DNA from: Debaryomyces hansenii CBS767
Taxonomy: Eukaryota > Ascomycota > Pichiomycetes > Serinales > Debaryomycetaceae
Assembly (NCBI RefSeq): GCF_000006445.2
Contig: NC_006046.2
Coordinates: 868,001-932,000 of the forward strand
Direction of reading: 5' to 3'
Length of the DNA stretch: 64,000 bases
Below the pieces are notes generated by a model, which saw only the letters and a list, made by a program, of their open reading frames with translations, was not told the DNA's origin and searched no databases. Position 1 is the stretch's first letter. Each line of letters begins with the position of its first letter. A program made the position numbers and the translations under genes. Of the stretch, positions 1-11,400 are shown in pieces.

Positions 1-690
1 TCTACCGCCATACCAATTTATCACTATATTCTGTGCCCTGTTATCTTTCCTTTCTTTGGTTAGCCTAGTCGCTGCTTGAATACTTGATGCGGCAACCAAA
101 TTCACATATTCTGACATAAACGGAAATATATAGCAATCGTGTAGTAAACCGTAGGTTTCAAGCTCTGCATTATCTTCTTCTTGAGTTTCTGCATCTTCAA
201 ACGGTGTTATTTCATCAAAGGAGTCACTCAATTCCAGCCCGCTATCATTCGAATCACTCTCCTGTTTTCTATTATACTTCTCTCCAAGTTCGTTCCCCAA
301 TTTAACTATATCAATATTTTCCTCGGGTGCTAGCGCCGGAACTTTTGGTGTATCTTTGAACTCTCCAATTTGTAAAGCCTCCTGTATCCTTTTTAAGCCT
401 GGTGAATTAACATCAATATATGATCTTTTTTTTAGTAATACAAATAGGAATTGTTTCCCGTGAAAAGACTCTAAATCCTGTCTTTTAATTCGTGTCACCC
501 CAATTATATCTTGACATTTACGGTCTAATTCATAAGCTTTGATTAAAGAAGTTACTAACGACAGTCTACCCTTATTTGCTGGAAGTAGATCTACTATTTC
601 AGATAAGGGTTCGGATGAAGTAATCCATACTTTCCTGGCTATTGTTACATCTGTTGGCTCCTTCGAATTGACATTATTTTCGAATAACAT
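1..690 (-). CDS. HOS1: Histone deacetylase Hos1, N-terminal part (3' end beyond window)
   Basis: The minus-strand frame starts at ATG 690-688 and stays open for 230 codons to the window edge, so this is a 5' fragment with the catalytic C-terminal part missing. Near residue 25 the protein reads IVDLLPANKGRLSLVTSLIKAYEL, shortened here to its key DLLP and SLIKAYE blocks, which match the start of the class I deacetylase fold of yeast Hos1 from memory. At the edge it reads VINWYGGR; Hos1 has INWDGGRHHA at the same place. An acidic stretch around residues 145-180 separates the two blocks, as in Hos1. Class I deacetylases remove acetyl groups from lysines using zinc; Hos1 also acts on cohesin Smc3 in S. 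cerevisiae. The ATG lies only 44 bp from the stop codon of REV1, on the same strand, so its promoter must overlap the REV1 3' end. Rpd3 or Hos2 is less likely because those have INWAGG-type motifs. Confidence 0.8.
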   Translation of the reverse strand, partial: MLFENNVNSKEPTDVTIARKVWITSSEPLSEIVDLLPANKGRLSLVTSLIKAYELDRKCQDIIGVTRIKRQDLESFHGKQFLFVLLKKRSYIDVNSPGLKRIQEALQIGEFKDTPKVPALAPEENIDIVKLGNELGEKYNRKQESDSNDSGLELSDSFDEITPFEDAETQEEDNAELETYGLLHDCYIFPFMSEYVNLVAASSIQAATRLTKERKDNRAQNIVINWYGGR

Positions 691-734
691 TAGTTAAAAT
701 CTGTATTTTGATATTATATAAAATTTCGCGTCCA

Positions 735-3700
735 TTAAATAATCGTATCTATATAATTATGAGTACAGTACTCATTTATTACTGGAACAATGTATTTAGT
801 TATTACAGTATTCCAGTCATTGATTGCCAATTTTACAAGCAGATCGTCCTTCTGGCTGCTTCGCTTTACTTTTTGTATAGAATTTTGATATTCTAGATTG
901 CAACGCAAGCATTTGACCAAATTCAAGCATCTACTCAAATTGTCTTGTTTTAGTAGCTCTCTTAGATAATCTGTAAATATCTGTACGTCATCTAAATGTG
1001 GACCACCCTGATTTAATGACATAAAAACCCATCCATCTATAGATTTGCTAATTTCAAAAAATGAGCCCCCTTGGTTTAAAAATAGTGGGGCATTAATCAA
1101 CTTTGGTTGCATCGAAATCCATTGTTGAGTAATTTTGAATTGACCAACACTATTCTTTTTCTTGTATTTCCTATCCATCTTCTCTCTCATTGGAGTTAAA
1201 TCAAAGTTCTTAATTTTGTTTTTATACTCTAAGTCCTTCAAAACTGCTGTTTTAATAGACGACGGTAATTCGTTCAAAACTGAATCATCATATGACCCGG
1301 AATCGTTGTAAACATTTGACGTTTGTTTTTTAACAGGAGATGGTGATGTCGAAACCTTCTTTCTCTTTCTGGGTGATTTTGACGGTGATCTAGTTGGCGA
1401 TTCTATAACTCGAACATATTTGGGAGGTCCCTTTAATTGAGAAGGTATCAATTGTTGCAAATATGCTTTAGGCTTTTTGAGGTCAGGCACAATACATATT
1501 TCCTCCTTTTTTGGACTTTTTCTTGGTTCTATAAATTGAGCATCCTTCTTCGAAATACCACGCCGAGAAAGCTCAGATTGTAGCTCGTTTTTTATTTCCT
1601 CGGGTAATTCATTAAATACTTCCCAATCAATATTCTCGTTTTCCAACCGATCATGATACTTCTTCACAGCAGATGGTTTGGCGGGCGTATCCTTTTCATG
1701 GAAGTTATTCCTTTTTACTTGATTAAAAGGTAATCTCATCTGCCTTATTTTTTTTAAATTCTCAACATCTTCGAGCTTATTCATGGTGATAGCGATACCA
1801 CGTAGCTCTTTAACAGGAACATTAACCATTCTAAATAAAGCCTTTATTTCAGATCCCATAATACCCCAGTCATTAGTCGGAACACCCAATTTGGAAGATT
1901 TACTAACAAAATCACATAAGCCCATACCTAAATATTTTGGGGGGTCAATAGGTGCATCATGAGCCCTCTTGGCTAATCTTAATGTAATACTCGAACCACA
2001 CATTCCTAATGAGATCAATCGTGAATACATTTCTTTAGATAAGTTCATCAAGAATGCTTCGACTTGAGGTACGGTATCGAATCTTATACCAAAATTAACA
2101 TCAACGGAGACTGATTTTCGTCCGAGGACTGACTCGCTATTATTTAAATCTAGTTTAATACTTGAATTATCGATTCCTCTTGCAAATTGGTATAGCTTTG
2201 TACCGGTCTTCTTTCCAAAAATATTCATCAACTGTAATTCTGTGAATGGTTTTAAGTCCTTTATTAGTGGTTCTTGGCTAGACATGTCTTGGATTTCTTC
2301 TATTAATTTGTATTTAATACTGTTCCCAATACCTGGTAGATCTCTAACTGGAATATTATCTAAAAATTCATCAACCTTTTCGTGAAGATAAAATTGTCCG
2401 TTAGGTTTTGCCTTTTTCAAGGCTAGTTTGGCTAGTAAAACATTATGGGACGCCCCGACGCTAACAGAGCAATTTGTAAGGCTGAAAATACCTTTCCTTA
2501 TTGTTTGTGAAAGCTCGTTGATAATATCCTCGCGTAACCTCCCACTTTCCAAGCAAAAGGAAGTTGCATCTAGCAATACCTCGTCAATCAGCACTGGGAA
2601 TATATGGTCAAATATTCCACGAGAAATCAAATAATCATAAAATTTAGCCGAACATCTCTCATATGCATCAAAATCATAATCTAATTGAATTAATTCAGGA
2701 CATAATTGTTTCGCTTTACCAGACCACATGCCGTTGCGAACTCCAAATTTTCTTGCTACATAATTACAACTGGCAATATCAGATGTACGTCCACCGTGAG
2801 TGACAGCAATTGGATCCTTGTTTATATCTAAATTAGGATGGTTCAAACATGAAGCTGTTGCAAAGAAGCAATCAAAATCTACATGTAGAATAGCCATTTT
2901 CTCGGAATTTTCTGGTATATGGCCCCGATTACCTTCATTTTGCTTCTTCTCGAGTACAACCTTTCTTAAGAACTTCAATCTGAGATCTGCCTTCCAGGTG
3001 CTTAAATGATGAAGTCTTGAATTTGCAAAAAAGTGCTTGAGGAAATCTGGATGCTTTGCATCCATCGCAATTTTCTGAATTCTAGAAACAACTTTGTCTG
3101 GTGCTTCTTTAATTGAGAGTTCTTTTTCTAACTCTGGGAGTTCATTCTCCTCCATGTCATCTTCAGGTTGCTCCGATAGAATTTTGTCAAGTATACTCTC
3201 ATTATGCGACTCTTCTTCTTTTTCTTCTTTTTCCTCTTTTTCTTTATCTTCATATTGCACTTCTGATCCTTCTGTTTCTTCTCCCATTCCTCCTTTACTT
3301 TGATGATCTTCTATATCTTCCTCCGTTGCAAAATTTAATCGTTTTTGGCCGTACGACACATCTTGCATTAATCGGTAGTTAGTCCAATCTAGCAAATCAT
3401 TCTGCTCAATGCAATCGATGATCCATTTGGCACGCACCACTCTATAGTTCTTGAATTCAATTCTTTTTCTGGGCGTTAGTCTATCACACACAATATGAGT
3501 AGCAGAACCTTTGCTTGATAAATAGCCTAGAAACTTTCCTCCGTGAAGAATTACTAGACGGTGGATTTCATTAATTGAAGGAACAGTATGGCCATTAACA
3601 TGAATTACACAACCTTCGAATATAGGCTTACGTATCTCCATATTTTCATCTTGATTTTGATATTTTCTCCTTTCAAGGTCCCATCTGATATATTCTTTAT

Positions 3701-4262
3701 CCGCCTTTTGCTGTTTTACATGCTTGTTATGGAAATAAGTAGCGTAATCCCCAAATTCGTGTTTCGGCAACATTTTACTCTCGTTTTCACTTCCTCCTTC
3801 AGAGCTATCTTCCACGTAATCGGCCACACGATCAACCTCCGATTGTCCCTCTTCGCTTTCGGCTGAAAGTACCTCTGGCACCGCAAAATTCCGTTCCGCT
3901 GGCCTATCTTCGCCCAGTCCCTGGTTCTTGTATCCACCACTACTAGCATGACTGATCTCAAGTAATTTACCTGTAAAACTCGTCCGTCTCGAATGTATAT
4001 TCGCCAAAACATCATCCAATCCATCATCAAATGGATCTGAACTTAACGACACCATGCTCCTAAAACTGGAATTAACATCTTCCAAGACACCTTTTCCTGC
4101 TTCCACGGGAGTTGACTCATCCTGTATGTCATCTAAGACTATGCTGTGGCTTTTCAGCTCCTGTTGGCTCAAACTATTGATATGAGAAATCAACTGACTA
4201 TCATCTAAACATCGTAAAAACCTTTGGTACTGACTACCATTTTCCTCATTTTCTTCACTCAT
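735..4262 (-). CDS. REV1: DNA repair protein Rev1 (Y-family deoxycytidyl transferase)
   Basis: A 1175-residue translesion polymerase subunit; the start is the ATG at 4262-4260. Domains in order: acidic N-terminus; BRCT domain at about residues 207-300 (IFEGCVIHVNG to WIIDCIEQNDLLDW); Y-family catalytic core from about 450 with ILHVDFDCFFA (metal-binding Asp) and PV-x-IDE near residue 558; little-finger region to about 830; two ubiquitin-binding motifs (NELPEEIKNEL near 884, LNELPSSIKTAVL near 996); and a C-terminal domain from about 1065 that in the family binds Pol zeta and other polymerases. Rev1 inserts dCMP opposite abasic sites and scaffolds mutagenic bypass in the nucleus. It is somewhat longer than S. 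cerevisiae Rev1 (985). The x in the SIDE motif is encoded by CTG (2589-2591), which makes sense only if CTG is serine. The upstream neighbour CMD1 is divergent, about 250 bp away. Confidence 0.95.
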   Translation of the reverse strand: MSEENEENGSQYQRFLRCLDDSQLISHINSLSQQELKSHSIVLDDIQDESTPVEAGKGVLEDVNSSFRSMVSLSSDPFDDGLDDVLANIHSRRTSFTGKLLEISHASSGGYKNQGLGEDRPAERNFAVPEVLSAESEEGQSEVDRVADYVEDSSEGGSENESKMLPKHEFGDYATYFHNKHVKQQKADKEYIRWDLERRKYQNQDENMEIRKPIFEGCVIHVNGHTVPSINEIHRLVILHGGKFLGYLSSKGSATHIVCDRLTPRKRIEFKNYRVVRAKWIIDCIEQNDLLDWTNYRLMQDVSYGQKRLNFATEEDIEDHQSKGGMGEETEGSEVQYEDKEKEEKEEKEEESHNESILDKILSEQPEDDMEENELPELEKELSIKEAPDKVVSRIQKIAMDAKHPDFLKHFFANSRLHHLSTWKADLRLKFLRKVVLEKKQNEGNRGHIPENSEKMAILHVDFDCFFATASCLNHPNLDINKDPIAVTHGGRTSDIASCNYVARKFGVRNGMWSGKAKQLCPELIQLDYDFDAYERCSAKFYDYLISRGIFDHIFPVLIDEVLLDATSFCLESGRLREDIINELSQTIRKGIFSLTNCSVSVGASHNVLLAKLALKKAKPNGQFYLHEKVDEFLDNIPVRDLPGIGNSIKYKLIEEIQDMSSQEPLIKDLKPFTELQLMNIFGKKTGTKLYQFARGIDNSSIKLDLNNSESVLGRKSVSVDVNFGIRFDTVPQVEAFLMNLSKEMYSRLISLGMCGSSITLRLAKRAHDAPIDPPKYLGMGLCDFVSKSSKLGVPTNDWGIMGSEIKALFRMVNVPVKELRGIAITMNKLEDVENLKKIRQMRLPFNQVKRNNFHEKDTPAKPSAVKKYHDRLENENIDWEVFNELPEEIKNELQSELSRRGISKKDAQFIEPRKSPKKEEICIVPDLKKPKAYLQQLIPSQLKGPPKYVRVIESPTRSPSKSPRKRKKVSTSPSPVKKQTSNVYNDSGSYDDSVLNELPSSIKTAVLKDLEYKNKIKNFDLTPMREKMDRKYKKKNSVGQFKITQQWISMQPKLINAPLFLNQGGSFFEISKSIDGWVFMSLNQGGPHLDDVQIFTDYLRELLKQDNLSRCLNLVKCLRCNLEYQNSIQKVKRSSQKDDLLVKLAINDWNTVITKYIVPVINEYCTHNYIDTII

Positions 4263-4511
4263 CAAACATTAAAACAGCTCCTACTGTCCGTGCCACCTTC
4301 AAATTGTCCATATATACTATACGAACCACCTTGCAACCGTAATCAAAACTACCTTTGTCTGAAATCAGATCAGAAATATGGAATAATGCGGTCATGTGAT
4401 TTATGGATTTTTTTTAATGAACAGCGCAAGTTAAACCTGTTGATGAATCAGAAGATAAACAAAAGATAAATAGACCAAAGAAGTTTAATAACGTTATTAG
4501 ATTAATCCATA

Positions 4512-5117
4512 ATGGTACGTAAAACGCGGTAGTTTGGTATTTTAATTATTGGAATAAGCAACGTAATGAATTTAAATTGAGTATTAAGAATTGAGATTAA
4601 TACTATTGGTTGTTTCTATAAATAGAGGCGTTTATGATTGAAATAGAAGTACTAACTGAACTTATTCCAGGCTGAAAAATTATCTGAGCAACAAATCGCT
4701 GAATTTAAGGAAGCATTTTCCTTGTTCGATAAGGATGGAGATGGAAAAATCACGACTAAGGAATTAGGTACTGTAATGAGATCGTTAGGGCAAAACCCAT
4801 CAGAAAGTGAATTGACTGACATGATTAATGAAGTTGACGTCGACAGTGATGGATCTATTGATTTCCCAGAATTTTTGACCATGATGGCTAGAAAGATGAA
4901 AGATACCGATTCAGAGGCTGAAATTGCAGAAGCTTTTAAAGTTTTCGACAGAAACGGAGATGGTAAGATCAGTGCTGCTGAATTAAGACATGTTTTGACC
5001 TCCATTGGTGAAAAATTATCCGATGCTGATGTCGATCAAATGATTAGAGAAGCAGATGTTAACAACGACGGTGAAATCGATATTCAAGAATTTACTCAAT
5101 TATTATCTACTAAATAG
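4512..5117 (+). CDS. CMD1: Calmodulin, two exons (first exon is the ATG alone)
   Basis: Spliced gene: exon 1 is just ATG at 4512-4514, the intron is 4515-4670 and exon 2 runs 4671-5117, giving 149 residues, the standard calmodulin length. Exon 2 begins [20 protein letters not shown]. All four EF-hand loops are intact: [36 protein letters not shown] and [12 protein letters not shown], each with acidic residues at loop positions 1 and 12. S. cerevisiae calmodulin has a degenerate fourth hand, so this protein resembles Candida calmodulin more closely. It is the calcium sensor for calcineurin, CaM kinases, myosins and the spindle pole body. An intronless reading lacks the N-terminal 17 residues or has to use a TTG start, so the spliced model is preferred. 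Confidence 0.95.
4515..4670 (+). other. CMD1 intron (156 nt)
   Basis: The 5' splice site is GTACGT, directly after the start codon. A perfect TACTAAC branch point lies at 4650-4656 and the 3' splice site is CCAG at 4667-4670. Removing the intron joins ATG to GCTGAAAAATTA, restoring the conserved MAEKL start. Confidence 0.93.
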
Positions 5118-5403
5118 ATCCTTTTCAATTGTTTGGCGTGTTTATTTCCTGGTTTTACATTGTCGTCATGATACTTAGTTCCTTATTTGCTACTATTATC
5201 TTTTAGATTGGTAGTTATTCTCTATTTATGTTTTATAGTTTTAGGTATGTATCCTTTTAATTTGTTGACTTCATTGAACTATGTATTTTCTATAGGATAC
5301 CTACCGCCGAAAGATTACATCTAAATTATTTAATTCGAATAAACAACACATTGATTAATATATAGCGATATACAGCACTTGGAGTATATTTAACAATTTA
5401 AAA

Positions 5404-8400
5404 TTAATTTCTTAATGAATGAAACCGCCCTATTTTACCCGATGATGGACTTCTTAGTATATTAGGAGGGGTGGACGATATCCTTGGTCTAGGAAGAGCA
5501 TGACGATCACCAATATCGTAGAGACCATCCTTATTATTTCCCGATTTATCACCCTCTTCAAAATGATCATTATCAAAGGTCAAATCGTCAACATTTCTGT
5601 TAATTAAATAACGCAAAGCATTATACCATATATTATGGCGTTGTCTTGTAGCACATGTTATTTTAATTGATCTATTCTGGGAATGAACAATAATACTTTT
5701 ATGGTATAAACCTGTTGGCAAAGGATTATTGTCTTCAACGCTTTGAACACCAATGATCGCAGCTGCTCGAGTTTTAAGTTCAGCCGGGTTGGTAAGTACA
5801 GGATTCGATGACGACCAGTAAAGTGTTAACGAATATGGATGAACCCAGAAATATCTTTCATGACGACTCTCTGAAATTGAGCTCAATGGGCCTAAACGGC
5901 GATAGTACTTGAATAAATATTCTCCAATAACAACTTGTGTAATTGCCGGTATCATAGATTTATCAGTTAATGAAACGTTTGTTGCCATTGAGAGAACACC
6001 AGTAGTGTGAAGTGAATCACTAATACTGTTGACATTGGAATAATGTGACAAATTGGATCTGATTGAATTGGATGCGGTTAAGGTGTTCATTTGCTTATGG
6101 TACGAACCGGTTGACCCAAATGATGGAGGACTCTTTATGTTTCCTCCTGGTGGTGGTTGCGAAAATTTTGAGACTAAATTCATTTCAGGACTTCCACTGT
6201 TTGATTTTGGAACAGCCTGTAAAGTATCCGTATGAGTATATCCACGTTTCTCTGCATACTTCTTGAAAGTTTCATCGGAAACTTTTTCAATGCACAAAGA
6301 ATCGTTTCTTGTTAATTTGTTATAATAAGTCGTCGGTATCACTGTCACCTTGTTCACATCAGCAGTCCTTGAAACTGTAGTTGCAACAAAGGCAGATTTC
6401 GGTACACATAAAAGTCCTAATTTTCTACCAACTTCAGTCAACTTATCCTTATCTTCTACTACTCTCGATAACTTTTCATACTTGGCAAAATCGTCTTCTG
6501 TAATAACTGATAACCCTAATTCGGAAGCCACTGAAGTAAGCTCAGCCACCGACAAATTTATCGGAGGAGGATTTTTACCGATATTGGCAAGCGATTTCAA
6601 TTCATGATAATCTTTCTTTTCTAATAAAACCATATCAATTTCTGACAGCTTGTTAATTAATGCTTCTTTACTAAAATCTGACTCTGAATTTCTACCCAAA
6701 TTAAATATTTGGAAATCTTTTTCTGCAATGCTTTGCTTCATCTTCAATATATCAACCTCTGGTACTAATGTGAGAGATAACTCTTTCGCCTGGTCTCGCA
6801 AGCGTTGTTCGCACAATCTTGGGTTTGAAAGCTCTTCATATTCTTGTTTGGAGATCACAACCATATCAATATTTGCTGCCTTTTTAGTCAACTCATCTGC
6901 ATCAAAGTCTCCAGTCAGATCGCTTCTACTGATACCGCTATACAAGTCCGGAACTGGTGCAGCCTTCTCTATAGAGATCTCCCCAGAGCTTACTCTATAA
7001 CCACGATTTTCTGCCATTTCAATAATCTCTGCGTCTGACACGTCTCTTAGTTTATCATCAATAGCCTTTTCGATAGATTCAAATTCCTCAATTGGCATGA
7101 TATGTAGACCACACTCTCGTGCTTTTGCTGAAAGAAATTCAGGAGTAGGCTTGTTCATTTGTGATTTCAAATTTTCATATTCAGCCTTGTCAATGGCTAC
7201 TAAACCAAGAGATTTAACTTTTTCATCGAAAGGTTGATTGGCTACAGACAGCAATTGCTCGTATTCTTCAATTGATAAGACTGTTAACCCATTCAACAAT
7301 GCATTGTTTTTGATGCTTTCAATTGACGGCTTGTTAGCTCTGACTAATAAGTCATTATATTCTTCCGGACAAATTATTTTCTTATCTGATTCTTTTGCAT
7401 GCTCTTCCAATGATCTATTCGCAACAGATTTCAAGCTATCATACTTCTCTGCTTCAACGATTCTATGTCTTTGAGAATACGCCTTCTCCATTAAGTATTC
7501 TAATGATGGATTTGCTATATTTCCTTGCAATTTATCAAATTCAGAGATTGATATGATTCGTTGCTTTCTACTTGCAGCTTTAAGTTCCAATGGCTCCTCC
7601 ATTGACTTACGTAACTCATCTAATTCCTTCGAATCTATAATAGAGAATCCACGAAGGTTTGCCTTTTCCAAGATATAGTCTAATGAAGGTGATTCAAGTT
7701 TTTGATATTCTTCCAATGTTAGCAACTTTAGATTTGCAGCCTCGGCCTTCAGAGTTAGTGGTTCAATTGCACTTTTCTCTAAATTCTTAAATTCGTCAAT
7801 CGGAATAATCTTCATTTGTACTTTAGCAGCCTTATCTTCTATAGACTCAGAAGCAACTTTTTGTAACTCCTCCAAATCTTTTGCTCCAATCAACTTCAAT
7901 GACAATTTATCGGCCCTGTTCTTAATTGACTCATTAGCTTTGCTCTCTAAGTCTATAAATTCTGGGCGGCTTATTACAATATGTTCTCGCTTTTCAGCCT
8001 TTTCTTTAATATGATCCAATGAAGGGCTATCTATTACACTTTTGAGTTCAGCTAATTCTCCAGTCAAAATTAGGGAATGATCATATTTTAGAGATTTCTC
8101 TTTAAGATGATCTAAACCTGGATCGTTAGCCTTATCACGTAAATCTTCGTACATAGATGTCTCTATGATCGTTTTGTTTAAAACATTGTTTTTATATTCG
8201 GCAGCTTCATCATTCAACTTCTCATATTCACTCTTAGGCACAACTAAGTGGTCGTGGATCTTCAGCTTCTCGGAAAGACTCTCCAACGTAGGGGTTTCGA
8301 CCTGCTTCTTCAAAGTCTCATATTCACTCTTAGGCACAACTAAGTGGTCGTGGATCTTCAGCTTCTCGGAAAGACTCTCCAACGTAGGGGTTTCGACCTG

Positions 8401-11400
8401 CTTCTTCAAAGTCTCATATTCACTCTTAGGCACAACTAAGTGGTCGTGGATCTTCAGCTTCTCGGAAAGACTCTCCAACGTAGGGGTTTCGACCTGCTTC
8501 TTCAAAGTCTCATATTCACTCTTAGGCACAACTAAGTGGTCGTGGATCTTCAGCTTCTCGGAAAGACTCTCCAACGTAGGGGTTTCGACCTGCTTCTTCA
8601 AAGTCTCATATTCACTCTTAGGCACAACTAAGTGGTCGTGGATCTTCAGCTTCTCGGAAAGACTCTCCAACGTAGGGGTTTCGACCTGCTTCTTCAAAGT
8701 CTCATATTCACTCTTAGGCACAACTAAGTGGTCGTGGATCTTCAGCTTCTCGGAAAGACTCTCCAACGTAGGGTTGTCAATCTGTTCCATTAGTTTGTTG
8801 TAATCAACAGATGAAATCGGCTTTATGTTTTGTCTTTTAGCTTTAACTTCGAATGGTTCATTGAAAGACGAAATTAAGTTGTCATATTTCTCTTGGGGCA
8901 CCGCCACATAATCATACCTATCCAACTTTTCAGTAATATGTTCTAACGAAGGTGACTCCACTTTCTCGATCACTTTCTGTAAGTTTTCTTTGAAAATACC
9001 GGTTTGACCCTTTTCAAGCGCCTTCGCGTCCATCTTCATATTCATACCAAAATGACACCATAATGCATCTAAGTCTGACATTGGTAAAGCAAGCATACTT
9101 GATTCTTTCGCAATTTCATGAACTGTCTTTTTAGAATGTTCTTTGAGCTTGCTGTATTCATCGTTGGTTATCATCACCATATCTAATACTTCTGCCTTTC
9201 CTGACAAGTATGAAGTAGATGGTGATGCGATTTCTTCTGTCAATTTATTGAATTCTTCGACAGAAAGTACCACCATACCAAGCTCTTCGGCCTTTTGATG
9301 AATAGGCTTCTCTGCATCATAATATAATTTACTCAAATCTGACGAAGGAATTACGGTGTAGCCATAATGTTCAGCTTTTCTAGTAATATGTTCAATACTT
9401 GGGTTATCGATACTCTTTTCCATCAAACCATAGTCTTCAATACTAATAACTTTCATATTTTCCTCATTTGCTCTGTCAATCAAAGATTTATTCGCATTCT
9501 TCAATAATGAAGAATGTTCATTTTTAGGTAAAACAATATGATCAAGTAACATGGCTTTTTCGGAAACATGTTCAAGAGTAGGACTTGTGACTTGTAAATT
9601 CAAAGCATCGTATTGACTGCTTTCCATCACAGTTAATCCTATTAATGACGCAACTAAATGTAAATGAGATTCATCCGGATGATGAGCTAATCTAACTAGG
9701 TCATCATGTTCGCTTTGATTCAATAAAACAAATCCGATTGATTTCGTTTTGTCTTGTAAATAATCTTTTGATGGGTTTAAAACTTTTTCATTTAATTCAT
9801 CAAATTCACCTTGAGGTATCATAGTATACCCGTTGTTTGATGCCTTCTCTGTTAAGAATGAAATCGATGGCGAGGAAATAGTTTCTTGGAAATTGTCATA
9901 TGTGGACTTTTCGATACCAATAAGTCCGATTTTGGAAACATACTCAAGTATTTTTTCACGACTTGGGTTGTTTATGTCTTTGTATTCATCCTTATTCAAA
10001 ATAACTAGCTCCTTACTTTCACCTTTTTGTCTTATGAAATCAATACTTGGGTTATCAATCTTTTCTCTGATATCTTTATAATCATACTCTGGAATTAAGC
10101 GATGTTCATTCTTGTTTGAATGCTGTATAAGAAATTCTAAAGAAGGCGAATTAATACTTCTTTCCATCTCAATAAACTGTTGTTTAGGAAGTATTACATG
10201 GTTTTGCTTCTCAGCGTGCTCTGTTAACAACTTTATAGTTGGATTTTCAAGCAGACTTTGCATTTCAATCAAATCTTCTTTCTTTATTAATTCGTAGCCA
10301 GAATGAGAGGCCGACTTGACAATGGTGTCAAAATCTAAATCACTTGAGTTATTTCGAGGCTCACATATTTTAGAAAGTAGCTGATCATGTTGATTCTTCG
10401 TTAAAGCTACCATTCCGACTAAAGAAGCCTTTTCAATAAGATGGTTTTTATTTGGTTTATTCGCTTTCAATGAAATCTCGTTATACTTTTCGTCTGATAT
10501 AGCTACTAATCCATATGATCGAGCATTTTTCAATATGAAATCTTTAGGATTACTTATAGTTTCATTATATTCGTCATGTTTTTGTTTAGATAACAACACA
10601 AAACCATGACTACTGGCATGTTTTTCAATCATTTTCTTGTTTGGATTAAGTAATTCTCCATATTTCTGTTCTGGTATCGAAAGGAAACCTATCTTCTTGG
10701 CTAGCGTATTTATACGTTCCTCAGATGGATTATTCGCTAATTTTTCCAACTTGTTAAAGTCTTCATTAGCAATAACAACATGCCCCTTCTTTGTTGCAAG
10801 CTTCTCAATATGAGAAAGAGAAGGGTCGTTCGCCAACTCCATCAAAGTATTATGCTTATCATGTTTGATAGCAATCATTCCAGCCTTTGAAGCCGCTTCT
10901 TTGATGAATTCAGAATTTGGGTTATTGCAAAGTTGCAATAATTTATCATGCTGGTCCTTCTTCATGGTGACAAGTCCTAATTTTCTTGCACATAAATCAA
11001 TATGCTTACTGTTAGGATTATTGGCTAAATTTACGAGGTCATTGTGTTGAGATTTACTCAAGGTTGTCAAATTCAATTTGGATGCTAATTCTGAAACTTG
11101 CTCTTTTGTTGGTTTATTTGCCAATGCCTCTAATTTCTTATGATCTTCCTTCTTGAGAATTGTACATCCCATAGCTTCAGCTCTCAATTGAATACATTCA
11201 AGAGATGGCTTATCTGCCCTGTTCTGTAAGTCTTTATATTCGGATTCATCTAAAACTCTCAAATTATTAGCAGACGCCTTTTGTTTTATACTGTCAACCA
11301 GTGGATTATTTGAAGATTTCACTAATATCTCATAATCAGTATTCTGCATAATAGTTAGTCCCAACTCCTTTGTTTTTTCAGTTAGATCATCTAAAGTTGG

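Noticed and set aside
8165..8803. 212-residue plus-strand frame with six perfect 32-residue repeats
   Set aside because: It is the antisense shadow of NUM1 array A; the repetition comes from the coding strand.
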